Assembly (NCBI RefSeq): GCF_019711595.1
Contig: NZ_JAIGNR010000004.1
Coordinates: 124,001 to 188,000, forward strand
Direction: 5' to 3'
Origin: Qipengyuania sphaerica
Lineage (GTDB): Bacteria > Pseudomonadota > Alphaproteobacteria > Sphingomonadales > Sphingomonadaceae
Length of the DNA stretch: 64,000 bases
The position numbers and the translations under genes were made by a program. Shown in pieces: positions 35,347-45,223 of the stretch. The notes beneath the pieces were generated by a model. It worked only from the letters and a program-made list of their open reading frames with translations. It made no database searches and had not been told where the DNA came from. How positions within the stretch are numbered: position 1 is the first letter of the stretch; each line of letters begins with the position of its first letter.

Positions 35347-35870
35347 CCGATAAATCGCACTCCTCTCACGAGGGTGGAGGAGGCAATTACTGGCGTTTCA
35401 TGGCCATGGTCGCGACATCGACCGCGATCATGTTTTTCCTGATGTATTCGAACACCTTTGACGCCGACGATCTGTTCTGGAGCGAAACGCGCTTTTGGAT
35501 GACGTTCGTGATGGGCGGCATGATGATGATCGTCATGCTCCTCTTCATGTGGGGCATGTACAAGGATCGCACCAAGAACTTCATCATCGTTGGCGTCGGC
35601 GCGCTCACCATGGCACTCGCTCTCTGGCTTGTTCGCAGTCAGACGACGGTCGACGACACGGAATACATGGCGGCCATGATCCCGCACCACTCCATCGCGA
35701 TCATGACCAGCGAGCGAGCAAGCCTCAAAGATCCCCGTGTGCGCGAACTCGCGAAAGCGATCATCGTCGCGCAGCGCCGGGAGATCGCTGAGATGAAATA
35801 CCTTATCGACGACATCGAACAAAACGGTCCGCGGACCGAAGAACGTTTGCCTGAGGAGATCCAGCAATGA
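35343..35870 (+). CDS. DUF305-domain membrane protein
   Basis: A 175-residue protein with three membrane segments (about 20-35, 50-70 and 80-98) and a periplasmic DUF305 (ferritin-like) segment: EYMAAMIPHHSIAIMTSERA and QRREIAEMKYLIDDIE. The HH motif and Met-rich segments are typical of copper-associated DUF305 proteins. It overlaps the genes on both sides by 4 bases, so it is in the same operon. Confidence 0.88.
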   Translation: MTDKSHSSHEGGGGNYWRFMAMVATSTAIMFFLMYSNTFDADDLFWSETRFWMTFVMGGMMMIVMLLFMWGMYKDRTKNFIIVGVGALTMALALWLVRSQTTVDDTEYMAAMIPHHSIAIMTSERASLKDPRVRELAKAIIVAQRREIAEMKYLIDDIEQNGPRTEERLPEEIQQ

Positions 35871-36355
35871 GAAGCGCCGCTATCCTAACCCTGGCGACCC
35901 TTGGCCTCGCTGCGTGCAACACAAACACCGCCCCCGGCAACGACCGCGAGGCACATCTCGATCCGCCCGTGCAAGCAGCTCCCATTGAAGATGCAAGCAC
36001 CGCGCTTGCCAATCTCAGCCCTGGGCTGATGCTTCCTGAAACCATGACTGATGCCGATCTGGCAGCCCTCGATGCAGAAGGCGATTGCCAATTCCGGCTC
36101 ACCGAGGTCGCCTATCCCTCATTCGTGTATGACAGCGAAGGGCAAGGAGCGATCAAGATCAACGGTCGGCTCATCCCGGTCTCCAGAGATGAACAAGGGA
36201 ACTATTCGAATGGCGAGCTTCGGGTGACCACCCGCTTGCTGGATGATGAAGGCACAGCTGGGCTCCGTATGCAGGAAATGATCGTCGTCGCGCCTCGTGC
36301 TTCTGATGAGTTTGGTTTCTGGGGCTATACTACTTGCGGGACGGAAGGTGCATGA
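35867..36355 (+). CDS. lipoprotein of unknown function
   Basis: A 162-residue protein with a lipobox (LATLGLAAC, acylated cysteine 17). The mature domain has conserved-looking CQFRLTEVAYPSF, an NGRLIPV strand and a C-terminal TTCG. Two further cysteines (C74 and C157 approximately) may pair. I do not recognise the family with certainty. It is the last gene in the glutaredoxin-MauE operon, which suggests an envelope role linked to metal or redox stress. Confidence 0.7.
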   Translation: MRSAAILTLATLGLAACNTNTAPGNDREAHLDPPVQAAPIEDASTALANLSPGLMLPETMTDADLAALDAEGDCQFRLTEVAYPSFVYDSEGQGAIKINGRLIPVSRDEQGNYSNGELRVTTRLLDDEGTAGLRMQEMIVVAPRASDEFGFWGYTTCGTEGA

Positions 36356-36509
36356 AACCGCGAGCGCTGATCATGATCGCGCGGCCTGATGTCGCGTTAG
36401 CGACAGGCTCTCATGAGATCGCTGCAGGCGGTCCCTGCCTCCTTTCTTGCAGAGAAGAGACAGGGCGGCTTGTGAAACCAGACCTTAGCATTTAGCGTAA
36501 AGACCAAGC

Positions 36510-36875
36510 ATGGCTTTGTATCGAACCTTTCTGACGTTGTTCCTCTGTTTTGGCTTGATCTTCCAAGGGTCAGCGACAGCAGCTGCGATGCCTCAGACAG
36601 AGCCGATGCTGGCTTCTGATTGCGCTCAGATGATGCACCACTCGGAAAAAGGTGAGGCCGCTCATCACCATGGCGATGATACTGACGCCCCGTGTGAGAA
36701 CATGTCGGTTGATTGCTTGCTGGCAATGAATGCGGTTTCTGCTGTTTGGGTGGGGAGCGATGCGCCTTCGCATGTTGTTAAGCCATTTTCCGACGGCCCT
36801 GTGTATTTGTCGAACATTACCTCACCTCTGCTCAGTCGCGCTTCTGCGCCCGATTACCCCCCTCCACGAATCTGA
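36510..36875 (+). CDS. small exported His/Cys-containing protein before cusCBA
   Basis: A 121-residue protein with a signal peptide (MALYRTFLTLFLCFGLIF, cleavage near ATA) and a His-rich patch (MMHHSEKGEAAHHHGDD) flanked by cysteines (DCAQ, PCENMSVDC). It precedes cusC by 112 bases on the same strand. Its size and composition parallel the small exported protein ahead of czcCBA at 19222, so both may be metal-binding accessory proteins heading RND operons. Confidence 0.65.
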   Translation: MALYRTFLTLFLCFGLIFQGSATAAAMPQTEPMLASDCAQMMHHSEKGEAAHHHGDDTDAPCENMSVDCLLAMNAVSAVWVGSDAPSHVVKPFSDGPVYLSNITSPLLSRASAPDYPPPRI

Positions 36876-36987
36876 CTTGATTGAATAACCTGAAGGCGAA
36901 TTGCCCCTTCTGATTGCGCGGTCTCAGCGCTGCAATGCACCGTCATTGCCGCCGGACCTCGGCACGCACATCAAGTGAGATTTTTCC

Positions 36988-38223
36988 ATGAAACGGTCCA
37001 TAGGCGGTATCCTTGCCGCCGCCCTGATGCCAGCGCAGGTGGTGCTTGCGCAGCCAATTGGCTATGAAGAAGCCTTGCGAGCAGCGCGCGAAGATCAGCC
37101 GCTGCTCCAGGCCGCGCAATTGCGTATCGACGGCACGCGAGATGCCTCGGAAGCCGCAGATGAACTGCCCGATCCTGTGCTGCGTGGCGGGATTGCAAAC
37201 TTGCCAATTACAGGGCCAGTAGCGTTCGAGTTTGATCGCCAGCTTCCAACGCAGATTGCTGTTGGCATTGAGCAACCAATCCCGAACCTGGCCCGGCGCA
37301 GAGCCCGTCGAGACGTAGCGGAGTCAGATGTAGCGCTCGCGCAAATGCGATTTGGGGTTGCGCAGCAGCGGATCGATATCGCCACGTCAACTGCCTGGAT
37401 CGACCTGTATTATGCGGAGGAAAAACTCGCCTTCGCGCATACGGCTCTCAGCGATCTGCGCAGGCTTCAGCCGGTGGCGAACAGCGCCGTCGCTTCGGGA
37501 TCGGCTCGTCCGGCCGAAAGCCTCGCCATTCGCCGCGAGCTTCTGGTCATCGAAGATGCGATCACAAGAATTGAAGCCGAAAGAGATGCCGCACGCGCCA
37601 TGCTCTCGAGCTACATTCGAACGGACAGCCCTGCGGTCGCAGGTAATGCGCCAGCGGCCAATGTCGACAGCGACAGCCTTGAGCAAGCTCTGGACTTCAA
37701 CCCCGTCATCCGTCTTGCCGACGCAGCGACCGGACGAGCAGAGGCTAGCGCTGACCTGGCGCGCGCTGACTTGCGCCCCGATTTCGGAGTCAGTGTGAAT
37801 TATGGCCGGCGCGATCCTGCCTTCGGTGATGCATTCTCCGTCATGGGATCGGTCACCCTGCCCATCTTCACCGATCGGCGTCAAAAGCCGCGCATTCGTG
37901 CCGCCGAAGCTGAGGCCGCCGCCGCACAGGCGGAGCGCGACGATCGATTGCGGGCGCTGCGAGTCCAATTCGAGTCCGATCTTGCCTCATGGCGCAGCGC
38001 GAAGCGCCAATGGGAACGCGCGCGCGATGAATTGCTGCCTCTGGCCCGGCAGAGAGTCGAACTGGAGACGGCGAGCTTCGCCGCCGGAAACGCGGACCTG
38101 ATCGACGTGATTGCAGCAAAGGCGGATCTAGCTTTGCTCGATCTTGAAATCTTTGAACGCGAAGCTGCGACCGTGGAATGGGCCGAAATGCTTCGCTTGA
38201 CCTATGGGGAGCAACAGCCATGA
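36988..38223 (+). CDS. cusC: CusC-type outer-membrane efflux protein
   Basis: A 411-residue TolC-family outer-membrane channel with signal peptide (MKRSIGGILAAALMPAQVVLAQ) and two OEP repeats of long helices. It begins a cusCBA(F) operon: its stop overlaps the start of cusB. There is no lipobox cysteine, unlike E. coli CusC. It gives the exit duct for Cu(I)/Ag(I). Confidence 0.9.
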   Translation: MKRSIGGILAAALMPAQVVLAQPIGYEEALRAAREDQPLLQAAQLRIDGTRDASEAADELPDPVLRGGIANLPITGPVAFEFDRQLPTQIAVGIEQPIPNLARRRARRDVAESDVALAQMRFGVAQQRIDIATSTAWIDLYYAEEKLAFAHTALSDLRRLQPVANSAVASGSARPAESLAIRRELLVIEDAITRIEAERDAARAMLSSYIRTDSPAVAGNAPAANVDSDSLEQALDFNPVIRLADAATGRAEASADLARADLRPDFGVSVNYGRRDPAFGDAFSVMGSVTLPIFTDRRQKPRIRAAEAEAAAAQAERDDRLRALRVQFESDLASWRSAKRQWERARDELLPLARQRVELETASFAAGNADLIDVIAAKADLALLDLEIFEREAATVEWAEMLRLTYGEQQP

Positions 38224-39713
38224 GCGATGCGATCAAGAGCTCGGGTCTTTCAAAACGGACCTATGCAATCATTACAGCCGTCGCGCTTGTCAGCCTCGGT
38301 GTCGGATACGCGCTCTCGCTCCTAGGAGGTGAGAGCGAGGGTGGGATGTCGGGCTCCTCGGAGACGGAGTGCGAAGAGGTGCTCTACTGGTACGATCCGA
38401 TGGTGCCGGGACAGCGCTTTGACGAGCCCGGCAAGTCGCCCTTCATGGACATGATGCTGGTTCCAAAGTGCGCGGGAGAAGCGGCCGAAGCGGGCGTGCG
38501 GATTGATCCCGGCCTGGTCCAGAATTTCGGCATCCGCACTGCAGCGGCCGAGTTCGGAGTTCTCGAGCCGGAAATCACCGTGACGGGCGTCCTGGCCTAC
38601 AACAGCCGAGACGTGGCCATCGTCCAGCCAAGAGCAGGCGGTTATGTCCAACGAACCTACGGCCTTGCCAAGGACGACGTGGTGGGTCGAGGCGCTCCCA
38701 TCGTCGACATTCTGGTCCCTGACTGGGGCGGCGCGCAGCGCGAGTACCTCGCCGTGCTGGATACCGGTGATGCAGCGCTCGCAGATGCCATGCGGCAACG
38801 CATGCGCCTGCTCGGCATGACCAATGCAATGATCGCGTCTGTCGAGCGAACACGCCGTGCCCAAACCACAATCACCGTTGCGGCGCCTGTGGGCGGCGCT
38901 GTTACCATGCTCGGCGTGCGACCAGGCATGACGGTGATGGAAGGTCAGACACTGGCCGAGATTACCGGCTTCTCCCCGATATGGCTGGAAGCCTCTGTGC
39001 CCGAGACACAGGCAGCAAATGTACGGCAGGGTCAGACTGTCAGCGCCACTCTGGCAGCATTTCCCGATGAACGATTTGCGGGGCGCATTACCGCCATTTT
39101 GCCCAGCGCCGATGCAGCTAGCCGGACGATCACCGTACGGGCTGAACTACCGAACCCCCGCGGCAGACTGAAGCCGGGCATGTTCGCGCAGGTGTCGCTT
39201 TCGCCCGACACGCGTCGTGCGCTGCTGGTGCCGTCGGAGGCGGTCATTCGAACCGGACGCCGCAATCTTGTGATGCTCAAACAGGATGAAGGCGCCTTCC
39301 TGCCTGCAGAGGTCGAAATCGGACGCGAGGCGAATGGCAGGACCGAGATCCTGGCAGGCCTTGCCGAAGGCGAAGAGGTCGTCACATCCGGGCAGTTCCT
39401 GATCGATTCCGAAGCGAGTTTGGCCGGGATCGATGTCAGGTCGATCGACGGAAGCATGGATATGGCATCCGACGGCCCGGCAAAGATGAAAACCTACACT
39501 GCCACGGGAAGCATCACGAAGATTGCCGGAGCTTCGATCACTCTCAATCACGCGCCGGTGCCGGCACTCGAGTGGCCGAGCATGGTCATGCCCTTCGCCC
39601 TAGCCGACGCCTCTCTGGTCGAGGGTCTCGAGCCGGGCGATGATGTCGAGTTCACATTCTCGCAAGCCGACACCGGTCCGCGCATCGAGTCCATTCGGAA
39701 GGTCGAACGATGA
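38220..39713 (+). CDS. cusB: CusB-type adaptor with built-in metal-binding and CusF-like domains
   Basis: A 497-residue membrane-fusion protein. After an anchor (about 12-35) comes a heavy-metal-binding domain ([17 protein letters not shown] to MMLVPKC, about 51-84), then the usual CusB domains. Residues about 422-497 form a CusF-like OB domain with all four ligands in register: H, then W eight later, then M at +3 and +5 ([17 protein letters not shown]). Fusion of the chaperone to the adaptor would raise local copper delivery. Start at ATG 38220, overlapping the cusC stop. Confidence 0.93.
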   Translation: MSDAIKSSGLSKRTYAIITAVALVSLGVGYALSLLGGESEGGMSGSSETECEEVLYWYDPMVPGQRFDEPGKSPFMDMMLVPKCAGEAAEAGVRIDPGLVQNFGIRTAAAEFGVLEPEITVTGVLAYNSRDVAIVQPRAGGYVQRTYGLAKDDVVGRGAPIVDILVPDWGGAQREYLAVLDTGDAALADAMRQRMRLLGMTNAMIASVERTRRAQTTITVAAPVGGAVTMLGVRPGMTVMEGQTLAEITGFSPIWLEASVPETQAANVRQGQTVSATLAAFPDERFAGRITAILPSADAASRTITVRAELPNPRGRLKPGMFAQVSLSPDTRRALLVPSEAVIRTGRRNLVMLKQDEGAFLPAEVEIGREANGRTEILAGLAEGEEVVTSGQFLIDSEASLAGIDVRSIDGSMDMASDGPAKMKTYTATGSITKIAGASITLNHAPVPALEWPSMVMPFALADASLVEGLEPGDDVEFTFSQADTGPRIESIRKVER

Positions 39714-42700
39714 TTGCGCGGATTATCGACGCGTCGATTGCCAATCGGTTCTTCATCGTTCTGGCAGCTATCGCAGTCACGCTGGCCGGCTTCTGGGCGG
39801 TGCGGGCAACGCCAGTCGATGCAATCCCGGACCTGTCCGACGTGCAGGTCGTGGTGCGCTCGAATTATCCGGGGCAAGCTCCGCGCATCGTCGAGGATCA
39901 GGTCACGTACCCGCTTGCGACCACGATGCTGTCGGTGCCGGGCGCGGAAACAGTGCGCGGCTATTCGATGTTCGGCGACAGCTTCGTCTATGTGATATTC
40001 GAGGATGGGACGGACCTCTACTGGGCACGTTCGCGCGTACTCGAATATCTCAACCAGGTGCAAAATGAGCTGCCCGAAGGAGTAACCAGTTCGCTGGGGC
40101 CGGACGCGACGGGCGTCGGCTGGATATACGAGTATGCTCTGGTCGACCGAACAGGAAACAGCGATCTGGCTGACCTTCGCAGCCTTCAGGACTGGTTCCT
40201 GCGCTATGAGCTCCAGACCATTCCGGGCATCGCCGAGGTCGCCAGCGTCGGCGGCATGGTCAAGCAATACCAGGTCGTACTGGAACCTTATCGGATGGCT
40301 TCGCTCGGCGTCACCCATAGCGATGTCGTGCGCGCAATCCAGGCGTCCAATCAGGAGGCCGGCGGATCGGTGGTCGAGATGGGTGAGGCGGAATTCATGG
40401 TCCGCGCTTCAGGCTATCTAACGTCTTTGGAAGACTTCAGGCAGATTCCGCTCAAATCCGTTGGGAACGGTATCCCTGTCACCTTATCCGATGTCGCCAC
40501 GATCCAGCTGGGCCCCGAAATGCGACGAGGAATCGCCGAGCTCAATGGCGAAGGCGAGGTCGCAGGCGGCATTGTCGTGCTGAGGCAAGGCGAGGATGCA
40601 CGCGCAACCATCGCGGCTGTCGAAGAGAGGCTGGAAGTGCTCGAGGCAAGCCTTCCCGAAGGGGTCGAGATTGTCACGACCTATGATCGTTCGAAGCTGA
40701 TCGACGCTTCGATCGATAATCTGACCGGCAAACTCATTGCCGAATTCATCATCGTCGCGATCGTATGCGCGCTGTTCCTGTGGCACGTCAGATCCGCGTT
40801 CGTCGCCATCGTCACGCTCCCGCTAGGGGTTCTGGCCGCCTTCATCGTGATGCGTTTTCAGGGCGTCGATGCCAACATCATGTCCTTGGGCGGGATCGCC
40901 ATCGCCATTGGCGCGATGGTCGACGCCGCCATCGTCATGATCGAGAATGCGCACAAGCATATCGAGCATTGGGAAGAGGAACATCCCGATGAGGAACTGA
41001 CCAACAATGAGCGCTGGAAGCTGATTGCGGAGGCGTCGAAAGAGGTGGGGCCAGCGCTTTTCTTCAGCCTTCTCATCATCACGCTTTCGTTCCTCCCGGT
41101 CTTTACTTTGCAGGCCCAGGAGGGGCGCCTCTTTTCGCCGCTGGCCTTTACCAAGACCTATGCGATGGCGGCGGCAGCGATCCTGTCGGTGACACTGGTT
41201 CCTGTACTGATGGGCTGGCTGATCCGCGGCGAGATACCCAAGGAGGATACCAACCTCCTCAATCGTGTCCTGACCAAGGCCTACCGGCCCGGTCTCGATT
41301 GGGTACTCAGCCGCCCCAAGACCACTCTGGTCGTGGCAGGCCTCGTATTTTTAACAACACTGGTCCCATTCACCCGTCTTGGTGGTGAGTTCCTGCCGCC
41401 GCTCGACGAAGGAGACCTCTTGTACATGCCGAGCGCGTTGCCCGGGTTGTCTCCTGGGGAAGCGTCGGCATTGCTTCAGCGTACGGATCGGCTGATCAAA
41501 ACCGTGCCGGAAGTGGATACGGTATTCGGAAAGGCCGGCCGTGCGGATACGGCCACCGACACAGCACCCCTCACGATGTTTGAGACCACGATCCGCTTCA
41601 AGCCGCGCGAAGAGTGGCGGCCCGGGATGACGCCAGAAAAGCTCGTCGAGGAGCTTGACCGTGCGGTGCAGGTGCCGGGGCTTGCCAATGTCTGGGTGCC
41701 GCCAATCCGCAACCGCATCGACATGCTTGCAACCGGTATCAAGAGCCCGATCGGCGTAAAAGTGTCTGGCGAGGACCTGGCCGAGATCGAGCGCGTGGCG
41801 TTGCAGGTCGAAAACGTCGCTAAACAGGTTCCCGGCGTCAGCTCCGCTTTGGCGGAGCGGCTGTCCGGAGGCCGCTATGTCGACGTGGACATCGACCGGG
41901 TCGCTGCGGCGCGCTTTGGTCTGAACATCACTGATGTGCAGCAGATCGTGTCAGGCGCGATCGGCGGTGCGAATATCGGACGGACCGTCGAAGGGCTGGC
42001 CCGTTATCCAATCAACGTGCGCTATCCGCGCGAAATCCGCGACAGCGTCGAAGAACTGCGCGCGCTTCCTATGCTAACCCCATCAGGGCAGCAAATCACG
42101 CTCGGAACCGTCGCGCAGGTGAGCGTCAGCGATGGCCCGCCCATGCTCAAGAATGAGCAAGGACGTCTTATTAGCGTGGTTTATGTCGACACGCGCGGGC
42201 GCGATCTGACTTCGGTCGTAAGCGATCTTCAGGCAGCAGTATCAGAGGGCGTCGATCTGCCCGCGGGCGTGAGCATTTCTTACGCAGGCCAGTTTGAATA
42301 TCTCACCCGCGCCAATGAGCGACTGCAGGTCGTCATTCCAGCAACGCTCGGCATCATCTTCGTTCTTCTCTACCTGATCTTCCGCCGCTTCGACGAAGCT
42401 TTTCTCGTCATGGGTACGCTGCCCTTCGCGCTCACAGGCGGCTTCTGGCTCCTCTACCTGATGGGCTACAATCAGTCTGTCGCGACATCGGTGGGTTTCA
42501 TTGCCCTAGCCGGCGTATCAGCCGAGTTCGGCGTCATCATGCTGATCTACCTCAAGTCCGCGCTCGCCCGGCGCAAAGGCGCACTCGATGCGGACGGCGT
42601 GGGCGAAGCCATCAGGGAGGGCGCACTCCTGCGCGTCCGCCCCAAGGCGATGACTGTGGCCGTTATTCTGGCCGGTCTCTTCCCGATCCTGATTGGAACC

Positions 42701-42874
42701 GGCGCAGGTTCGGAAGTCATGAGCCGCATCGCCGCACCCATGGTGGGCGGCATGATCACTGCGCCACTGCTTTCCATGTTCGTCATCCCCGCCGCATATC
42801 TCTTGATGCGGCGCCCACAGCCCAAGCGGCCAACACAATCCAAAGGAGAAATCGAATGCGTACCTCAAACCTAA
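39710..42874 (+). CDS. cusA: CusA-type Cu(I)/Ag(I) RND efflux pump
   Basis: A 1054-residue heavy-metal RND permease. The segment-4 motif is [20 protein letters not shown], the CusA form. The three periplasmic methionines that bind and relay Cu(I) in E. coli CusA (M573, M623, M672) are present at exactly the same residue numbers ([26 protein letters not shown]). Substrate specificity for Cu(I)/Ag(I) is therefore well supported. It overlaps cusB by 4 bases and the CusF gene by 19. Confidence 0.95.
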   Translation: MIARIIDASIANRFFIVLAAIAVTLAGFWAVRATPVDAIPDLSDVQVVVRSNYPGQAPRIVEDQVTYPLATTMLSVPGAETVRGYSMFGDSFVYVIFEDGTDLYWARSRVLEYLNQVQNELPEGVTSSLGPDATGVGWIYEYALVDRTGNSDLADLRSLQDWFLRYELQTIPGIAEVASVGGMVKQYQVVLEPYRMASLGVTHSDVVRAIQASNQEAGGSVVEMGEAEFMVRASGYLTSLEDFRQIPLKSVGNGIPVTLSDVATIQLGPEMRRGIAELNGEGEVAGGIVVLRQGEDARATIAAVEERLEVLEASLPEGVEIVTTYDRSKLIDASIDNLTGKLIAEFIIVAIVCALFLWHVRSAFVAIVTLPLGVLAAFIVMRFQGVDANIMSLGGIAIAIGAMVDAAIVMIENAHKHIEHWEEEHPDEELTNNERWKLIAEASKEVGPALFFSLLIITLSFLPVFTLQAQEGRLFSPLAFTKTYAMAAAAILSVTLVPVLMGWLIRGEIPKEDTNLLNRVLTKAYRPGLDWVLSRPKTTLVVAGLVFLTTLVPFTRLGGEFLPPLDEGDLLYMPSALPGLSPGEASALLQRTDRLIKTVPEVDTVFGKAGRADTATDTAPLTMFETTIRFKPREEWRPGMTPEKLVEELDRAVQVPGLANVWVPPIRNRIDMLATGIKSPIGVKVSGEDLAEIERVALQVENVAKQVPGVSSALAERLSGGRYVDVDIDRVAAARFGLNITDVQQIVSGAIGGANIGRTVEGLARYPINVRYPREIRDSVEELRALPMLTPSGQQITLGTVAQVSVSDGPPMLKNEQGRLISVVYVDTRGRDLTSVVSDLQAAVSEGVDLPAGVSISYAGQFEYLTRANERLQVVIPATLGIIFVLLYLIFRRFDEAFLVMGTLPFALTGGFWLLYLMGYNQSVATSVGFIALAGVSAEFGVIMLIYLKSALARRKGALDADGVGEAIREGALLRVRPKAMTVAVILAGLFPILIGTGAGSEVMSRIAAPMVGGMITAPLLSMFVIPAAYLLMRRPQPKRPTQSKGEIECVPQT

Positions 42875-43233
42875 TCATCTTGCTGGCCGCGCCCTTGGCC
42901 CTCGCCGCTTGCGACAGCGGGCAGGAAATGGAGTCCATGGACGAAATGGGGACGGACGAGATGTCGATGGAAGGACACGACATGTCAGCGATGGAAGAGA
43001 GCGCGGGAACAAGAACGGCCAGCGCTGTCGGCACCGTCACCGCCATTGATGCCGAGGCAGGCACGCTCACCGTCGATCACGAACCCGTCGCCGAACTGGG
43101 TTGGCCTCAGATGGTGATGGCTTTCGACGCCAGCGAAGAGGTGCGCGGCGATGTGGTCGTTGGCGATAAAGTCGAGTTTACGGTCGAGGCGACCGATGAA
43201 AGCAACACGATCACCGCGCTGACCAAGCAATAG
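42856..43233 (+). CDS. cusF: CusF-like periplasmic copper chaperone
   Basis: A 125-residue protein with a lipoprotein-like signal ([10 protein letters not shown]), a Met/acid-rich linker ([20 protein letters not shown]) and a CusF OB domain. The ligands H, W, M and M have exact CusF spacing ([17 protein letters not shown]). It would hand Cu(I) to CusB/CusA. A second CusF domain is fused to CusB, so the operon encodes two. The gene is followed by a strong terminator. Confidence 0.92.
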   Translation: MRTSNLIILLAAPLALAACDSGQEMESMDEMGTDEMSMEGHDMSAMEESAGTRTASAVGTVTAIDAEAGTLTVDHEPVAELGWPQMVMAFDASEEVRGDVVVGDKVEFTVEATDESNTITALTKQ

Positions 43234-43264
43234 AATTGAAAAGCCCCGTCCGCGAGGAAATTGT

Positions 43265-43302
43265 CACCCTTGGCCGAAGTATCGTCAGTTCGGCCAAGGG
43301 TG
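43265..43302 (+). terminator. terminator after cusF
   Basis: Perfect 14-base stem CACCCTTGGCCGAA / TTCGGCCAAGGGTG with a 10-base loop, followed by tctgtttg. It lies 31 bases after the cusF stop and closes the cusCBAF operon. The T-rich tail is only partial. Confidence 0.75.
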
Positions 43303-43494
43303 TCTGTTTGGGACAAGGATCTCGCAATCGCGATTGCCAGAAGGACCAGCTCTCGGTGCGTTGTGGCAATACGTCGTATGGCCTTGTTTCATGCCTCTCG
43401 CGATAACCCGAAGTTGCTGCGTGTTTGGGGATGCGAATAGTAACCATCTCTGACAACATTCGCTCGGGTTAGAAGCAAGCCTGGCCCAGACAGT

Positions 43495-43737
43495 TCAAGT
43501 CCTTGTTACGGAGGAAATCCAGTCGTTGACTTCTGACTCCACCCACACTGTGCAACGAGGTCCAAGCGACCTCGATTGCGGAAAACGCCCCTCCCTCATT
43601 CTTTGGTAGATTGCTGTCCGCCTGAGCCCAACGCGTTCCATGACCTCGGGAAGCCGCAGAAGTCGCTCTGCTGACCCGGTGAGATCGTCAACGGTGCTTG
43701 CGGGACCACCCGAGGCTGGAGTTTGCGTTTCAGCCAT
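43495..43737 (-). CDS. AlpA-family DNA-binding protein (intact copy)
   Basis: An 80-residue AlpA/excisionase-like winged-helix protein (RLLRLPEVMERVGLRRTAI, REGRFPQSRSLGPRC, VWVESEVNDWI). It starts at ATG 43737, which overlaps the stop of the HTH gene by 8 bases; the frame to 43818 extends only into that gene. AlpA proteins act as transcription factors or directionality factors for integrative elements. The HTH-AlpA pair is divergent from the tra operon, and a near copy lies at 10302-11367. Confidence 0.8.
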   Translation of the reverse strand: MAETQTPASGGPASTVDDLTGSAERLLRLPEVMERVGLRRTAIYQRMREGRFPQSRSLGPRCTVWVESEVNDWISSVTRT

Positions 43738-44212
43738 CGGCGCTTTCGTATTGGCCGTCGATATAGAGCGCGTCTCTTCGTTCAAGATCGTCAATGTGTT
43801 CGGAGAGGAGGCGCGCAAGCCTTTGCGCCGTCCCCCTCGCCCAACGTGGACGCACCTCCTGCAACCTTGAGCCGAGCTCGCAGGTCAATGCGACCGGCAG
43901 TGCAGTGAGGAATGCGCCAAGGAAGGTGCCGACCTCGGTATCGATCCACTCGCTCGCCAGGTCGGCGTCGGTCAGTATGAAAAGCGCCAGAGCCAACTTC
44001 GGATCAACCTCGCAGGCGCTCAGAATGCTTGATGCTTCGGCAAGTGTCGCAGGCCGTTCGCCGGTCAGGATCCGGCGCAATGCATCCTTGTGAATCGATG
44101 TTTGCCGGGAAATCTCGGTGCGAGTCTTGCCGCTGTTCGAGACATTGGCCGCCAGCAAGCTGGAAAGGCCTGCGTGCGACTCTTCGCCTCGGGATGTGTC
44201 GGGACTGACCAA
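43730..44212 (-). CDS. helix-turn-helix transcriptional regulator (copy B)
   Basis: A 160-residue HTH protein, near identical to that at 10885-11367 over its N-terminal 80 residues and more divergent in the middle (for example ADLASEWIDTEVGTFLGAFLT). It starts with TTG after an AGGA site, like copy A. It is upstream of and divergent from the pilin/tra genes and coupled to the AlpA gene. A role as tra regulator is inferred from this constant linkage. Confidence 0.78.
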   Translation of the reverse strand: MVSPDTSRGEESHAGLSSLLAANVSNSGKTRTEISRQTSIHKDALRRILTGERPATLAEASSILSACEVDPKLALALFILTDADLASEWIDTEVGTFLGAFLTALPVALTCELGSRLQEVRPRWARGTAQRLARLLSEHIDDLERRDALYIDGQYESADG

Positions 44213-44571
44213 TGGATCTTCCTAAGGGTTACTCAACAAAGACTCGCGCTAGGCGAGCAGGAAGACTGTAGGAAAGAAAAAAGAACAGACAAAGAACATG
44301 TAGGATGATGAGAATCTCTGCCGATCATTGATTCGCGCATAATCCGGTCGTGGGCGCGCAATTGCCGTCCGCTCTTGCGCGGATTGCGGTCAGCAGAGCG
44401 CGAGACAGCAGACCGGAAGCGCAACTTACGGTGATTGGCAGCAAAATGTCGCTTTTTGCTTGGTCGATTGCCAGCTCGTTCCGCTTTCCGTTTTCCTACA
44501 CCCAGCCTTCCGATCGAGGACAGAACATACAGCGAACACATCGCTGCCAATGTTCGATACGGAGTACCTCG
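44213..44571 (+). promoter_or_regulatory. tra operon leader/control region
   Basis: A 359-base non-coding stretch between the divergent HTH gene and the pilin gene, conserved in copy A (11368-11725) at about 88 percent by eye, almost without indels. It holds repeated TCCTA/TAGGA half-sites at 44220-44224, 44269-44273, 44301-44305 and 44494-44498; the outer pair extends to TGTAGGAAA (44267-44275) and TTTCCTACA (44492-44500) as 9-base inverted repeats. The first site is also the ribosome site of the HTH gene. I could not place a -35/-10 with confidence. Confidence 0.6.
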
Positions 44572-44898
44572 ATGACCAAAGCAATCGCCCTTCCCCGACA
44601 AGCGAAGAACGGAGTTCGCGCCCGCGACTACCTTCTTCCCGCTGCCATCGCTCTTGCCTGCGCCAGCGCAGCCTATGCCGGCGCTGATACGACCTTCGAC
44701 CCTGCGCTGCAGAAGTTCACCGACTTCCTCGAAGGATCGGGCGGCAAGATCATCACCGTCCTCAGCCTTGCCGGCGGTCTTATCGCACTTGCGTCGGGTC
44801 GTTTCGCGCTCGGACAGGTAGCCGTGCCGGTTGGTGTCGGGATCGGTGTCGGCACCGGCGTACCGATCGTCACCTCGGTCGTGACCGCGACCATCTGA
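44572..44898 (+). CDS. conjugative pilin subunit, TraA/VirB2-like
   Basis: A 108-residue prepilin: long basic leader and signal (MTKAIALPRQAKNGVRARDY, then LLPAAIALACASAAYA), a hydrophilic helix and two hydrophobic segments (IITVLSLAGGLIALASG, QVAVPVGVGIGVGTGVPI). This is the topology of F-type pilins. It is the first gene of the tra operon, with GGAG 7-8 bases before the ATG. The S26 peptidase encoded later may process it. Confidence 0.8.
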   Translation: MTKAIALPRQAKNGVRARDYLLPAAIALACASAAYAGADTTFDPALQKFTDFLEGSGGKIITVLSLAGGLIALASGRFALGQVAVPVGVGIGVGTGVPIVTSVVTATI

Positions 44899-44923
44899 TC
44901 GCAGGTCTCGACAGGAGGGCGGC

Positions 44924-45211
44924 ATGGCCAACACATACCTCGTTCCACGGCGGCTCGACGATCCAGAACTGATCGGCTTCTGGACCATCGACGAGTTTGC
45001 GGGACTTCTCGTTCCGTTTGCCTGGGGCATTCTCGCGCAGCACATCATCATCGGCACATTCCTTTCCGGAATTATCTGGTTCGCCCTTCGAAAGGCGAAG
45101 GCGTCAGGTGCAGGGTCGAAACTGGTGCACGCTGCCTACTGGTATCTGCCGGGAAGTTTCCTCGGGCTGAAAGCCACGCCGCCCTCCCATTGCCGCCTGC
45201 TCGCAGGCTGA
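44924..45211 (+). CDS. traL: TraL-like pilus assembly protein
   Basis: A 95-residue inner-membrane protein of the F-type TraL family (VirB3-like): N-terminal PRRLDDPELIGFWTIDEF, then two membrane segments and a GLKATPPS-type end region. It has an AGGAGG site before the ATG. It is needed for pilus assembly and lies between pilin and TraE, the standard F order. Confidence 0.88.
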   Translation: MANTYLVPRRLDDPELIGFWTIDEFAGLLVPFAWGILAQHIIIGTFLSGIIWFALRKAKASGAGSKLVHAAYWYLPGSFLGLKATPPSHCRLLAG

Positions 45212-45223
45212 GGGAGGACATCC

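Larger units (their letters stand above)
43531..44576. repeat. direct repeat copy B: HTH-AlpA-tra control module
   Basis: Partner of 10686-11730, same orientation and nearly the same length. In this copy the module is followed by the complete pilin gene and the tra operon. The two copies bracket the whole metal-resistance island (about 32 kb), so homologous recombination could remove or duplicate it. Confidence 0.85.

Noticed and set aside
44350..44571. N-terminal extension of the pilin to 182 residues
   Set aside because: The ATG at 44572 has a GGAG site and opens a proper prepilin leader; the extension lies in the conserved control region.
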